Both the position numbers and the translations under genes were made by a program. From Fulvivirga maritima (lineage in GTDB: Bacteria; Bacteroidota; Bacteroidia; Cytophagales; Cyclobacteriaceae), in contig NZ_CP089980.1 of assembly GCF_021389955.1 (NCBI RefSeq), positions 3,653,001-3,717,000 of the forward strand: a stretch of DNA of 64,000 bases. Direction: 5' to 3'. The notes beneath the pieces are model-generated. The model was not told where the DNA came from and searched no databases. It was given only the letters and a program-made list of their open reading frames with translations. Each line of letters starts with the position of its first letter. Within the stretch, counting starts at the first letter, position 1. Positions 61,963 to 64,000 of the stretch are shown in pieces.

Positions 61963-64000
61963 ATGGGGCAGAAGAAATTAACAAAAATTTTAAAAAAAAT
62001 ACTGAAGGTAACAATCTGGTTTATAATCAGTTTAGTGCTATTGCTTGTGGTTGTTATTTTTTCGCTTCGTATACCAAAAGTGCAAGAGTTTGTAACGGGG
62101 AAAGCTTTAGACTTTTTTAAAAGTAAGGTAAATACAGAGGCCAGTATAGGCCGGCTATATGTGGGCTTTCCTAAAAGTATAATAATAGAAGACATTTACG
62201 TAGAAGATCAGCAGCAAGATACCTTGCTGTATTCTCATTATATAGAGGTCAATACAGATTTAAGGGGCCTTCTGGATAATAAATTTCAAATCAATGATCT
62301 GGAAGTAGATAAGCTGGTGGCCAATATTTACAACACTTCATCAGATAGCACCTTTAACTATCAGTTTATTGCCGATGCCTTTACCAGCCAGGATACCACA
62401 CAAGCTCCGGCAGATACCACGCAGAGCAAACCCTTTGAATTTTCTATTAAAGAAATAAGCATTAAAAAAGCGAATGTTGTGTATGATGATCTTTTTAACG
62501 GATCCAGCTTACAGGTAAATGTAGGTGACTTATACACTTTTATCTCCACTTTCGATCTTATTAATTCTCAAATTATAGTTGATGATATTGAGCTCAAAAA
62601 TAGTGAAGGCAGTTTCAAAATTTTAAAATCTACCGTAGATGAGCCTGATACTACCAGTACTGAAATTTTTGACATACAGGGCAAATCATTACTAGTCAAT
62701 AATGTGAAGTTTACTTTTGAAGATCATCCTGGTAATTTAAAACTGCTTACAGACATAGGTGAAGCAGGAATTGAAGTGGATAGCATGAGCCTGGAGCGTC
62801 AGGTTTATGTGGCTAAAAAAATTGATCTTAAAAAATCCTTTGTATCTATTGATCAGTTTACGTCTTCAGATTCCACAGCTCAGTCACCAACTGATACCAC
62901 GTCCACAGCCAGTGATACCACTTCTCTGGAAATATTAGCTGGTACTGCTCAGGCTACCGTGGCAGATGTAGATTTTAGACTATACAATCACAATTATGAA
63001 AAGGCAGAAGGTTTTGATCCTAATCATATGTGGTTTCAAAAGCTCAATGCAGATCTTAAAGATATTGTTTTTGAAAATGGCTACGCTAACGGTACGGTAA
63101 AAAGCATGTCAGGGATAGAGAATGGAGGTTTTCATCTCAAGGAATTTGAGACAGAATTTAAATATGCTGCTGAAGAATCTCTGGTGAAGAACCTACATTT
63201 GGTGACCGAACACAGCCAGATAGACGGAGAATTGGCCATAGGCTATCCTTCGTTAGAAGCCTTGCAAACTAACCTCAACCAGTTGCAAATAGACGCTTCT
63301 ATTCAAAGATCAAGAATAGATTTTGAAGATGTATTTTATTTTCAGCCGGCCCTCAAGCAGAGTATGTCCTATTTTACAGGATCTGCCAGTCAGGTGATCT
63401 TTCAAGGAGATATTCAAGGCTCATTAGATAACTTAAAAGTGAATGGCGTAAAAGCGGAAGCTTTGAGAGATACTCGTTTAGCCGTAAATGGAACTATCAA
63501 AGGTCTGCCAGATATAAATAATACTTCCGTAGATCTGAAATTAAGAAATCTGTCTACTTCATCTGATGATATTGCTACCGTAGTGCCAGATACACTGCTG
63601 CCGCAGAATTTAACCATCCCCGAAGAAATTACCTTGCAAGGAAATGTAGAAGGGAGCATGAATAATTTTAGCTCTAAAATTAATATAAAAACCTCCTTAG
63701 GAGAGGCACTTGCCGATGTGAGTATGCAGCTAAAAGATGATAGCCTTTATCATTATAATGGAGCCGTGGAGGTAGATAGTTTTAACATAGGTAAGCTACT
63801 GCAGCAAGAGCAGACTATAGGCCATGTAACCTTTAATATGAAGGCTGAAGGGAAAGGGTTTTCTATACAGGATCTTGATACCCAGCTCAAAGGAGAAGTA
63901 TCTTCTTTGCAATATAATAGCTATAACTATCAAAACATCTCTGTTAATGGTGTAGTAAAGTCCGAAGAATTTAATGGTGAGTTAGGAATGGATGACCCTA
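61963..64000 (+). CDS. TamB-like translocation and assembly protein, 3' end outside window
   Basis: At least 679 residues; the frame is open to the end of the window. One N-terminal membrane anchor (about 17-38, TIWFIISLVLLLVVVIF) is followed by RIPKVQEFVTGKALDFFKSK and VNTEASIGRLYVGFPKSI, then repeating beta-strand segments typical of the AsmA/TamB beta-helix; DTLLYSHYIEVNTDLRGLL is a familiar Bacteroidota TamB start. Two Thr/Asp/Ser-rich linkers (DTTQAPADTT, TDTTSTASDTT) break the repeats. TamB proteins form a bridge for lipids or barrel proteins between the membranes. In this phylum the gene is very long, so roughly half is probably missing. Confidence 0.85.
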   Translation, partial: MGQKKLTKILKKILKVTIWFIISLVLLLVVVIFSLRIPKVQEFVTGKALDFFKSKVNTEASIGRLYVGFPKSIIIEDIYVEDQQQDTLLYSHYIEVNTDLRGLLDNKFQINDLEVDKLVANIYNTSSDSTFNYQFIADAFTSQDTTQAPADTTQSKPFEFSIKEISIKKANVVYDDLFNGSSLQVNVGDLYTFISTFDLINSQIIVDDIELKNSEGSFKILKSTVDEPDTTSTEIFDIQGKSLLVNNVKFTFEDHPGNLKLLTDIGEAGIEVDSMSLERQVYVAKKIDLKKSFVSIDQFTSSDSTAQSPTDTTSTASDTTSLEILAGTAQATVADVDFRLYNHNYEKAEGFDPNHMWFQKLNADLKDIVFENGYANGTVKSMSGIENGGFHLKEFETEFKYAAEESLVKNLHLVTEHSQIDGELAIGYPSLEALQTNLNQLQIDASIQRSRIDFEDVFYFQPALKQSMSYFTGSASQVIFQGDIQGSLDNLKVNGVKAEALRDTRLAVNGTIKGLPDINNTSVDLKLRNLSTSSDDIATVVPDTLLPQNLTIPEEITLQGNVEGSMNNFSSKINIKTSLGEALADVSMQLKDDSLYHYNGAVEVDSFNIGKLLQQEQTIGHVTFNMKAEGKGFSIQDLDTQLKGEVSSLQYNSYNYQNISVNGVVKSEEFNGELGMDDP

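Noticed and set aside
1-64000. CRISPR arrays, rRNA, tRNA genes
   Set aside because: I saw no regularly spaced repeats, rRNA blocks or tRNA cloverleaf signatures on either strand.

Overview
The window looks like a chromosomal segment of a Bacteroidota member, most plausibly Cytophagales (Fulvivirga/Marivirga-like). The pointers are low GC, Sec signals ending in YAQ or FSQ, Bacteroidota-typical families (DUF3667, DUF547, large TamB, Ohr/YtxH/CsbD sets), few Shine-Dalgarno sequences, and a ribosomal-protein promoter resembling the -33/-7 type of this phylum. The genus is an inference.

Region 1 (1-12.7 kb) is ordinary metabolism and envelope: guaA (its 5' end lies outside the window), an LpoA-like TPR plus periplasmic-binding lipoprotein or secreted protein, hemL, a DUF3667 membrane protein, a secreted protein, hutI, an OsmC protein, a five-PAS histidine kinase and a LON-domain protein.

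Region 2 (12.7-30.6 kb, minus strand) is the most interesting part. It is one long operon encoding a two-protein iterative polyketide/fatty-acid-like synthase. PKS-A is ER(NPD-type)-KS-AT-ACP-ACP-ACP-KR and PKS-B is KS-AT-DH-PPTase. They are followed by a free ACP, an alpha/beta hydrolase, two GT1-type glycosyltransferases, a PapA5-like acyltransferase, a second alpha/beta hydrolase and a small membrane protein. Together these supply chain extension, full reduction, carrier activation, glycosylation, esterification and release, so a glycosylated, possibly acylated, long-chain lipid is the best guess. A fused isobutyryl-CoA mutase (icmF) lies just upstream as a separate unit and could feed or drain short acyl-CoA pools.

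Region 3 (34.7-45.6 kb) has the rpsF-rpsR-rplI operon, secreted and DUF547 proteins, small conserved proteins, an AraC regulator, two methyltransferases, and an IS1380-family element that truncates the gene before it. A GH114-like lipoprotein and a coiled-coil membrane protein follow.

Region 4 (45.7-61.9 kb) is rich in stress-type genes: a DUF2383 four-helix protein, a DUF4235-like protein, a small GNAT, an HD domain fused to a Pycsar-effector membrane domain, a large Omp85-like barrel lipoprotein, YtxH, CsbD, two MscS channels, a cysteine-less ArsC-like protein, a pyridine-nucleotide disulfide oxidoreductase, topoisomerase IB, DUF2254, a baeRF protein, a PfpI/DJ-1 protein, Ohr and a PNPOx-like protein. 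Several of these genes carry TGGCA-type upstream elements that resemble sigma-54 promoters. The window ends inside a TamB-like gene.
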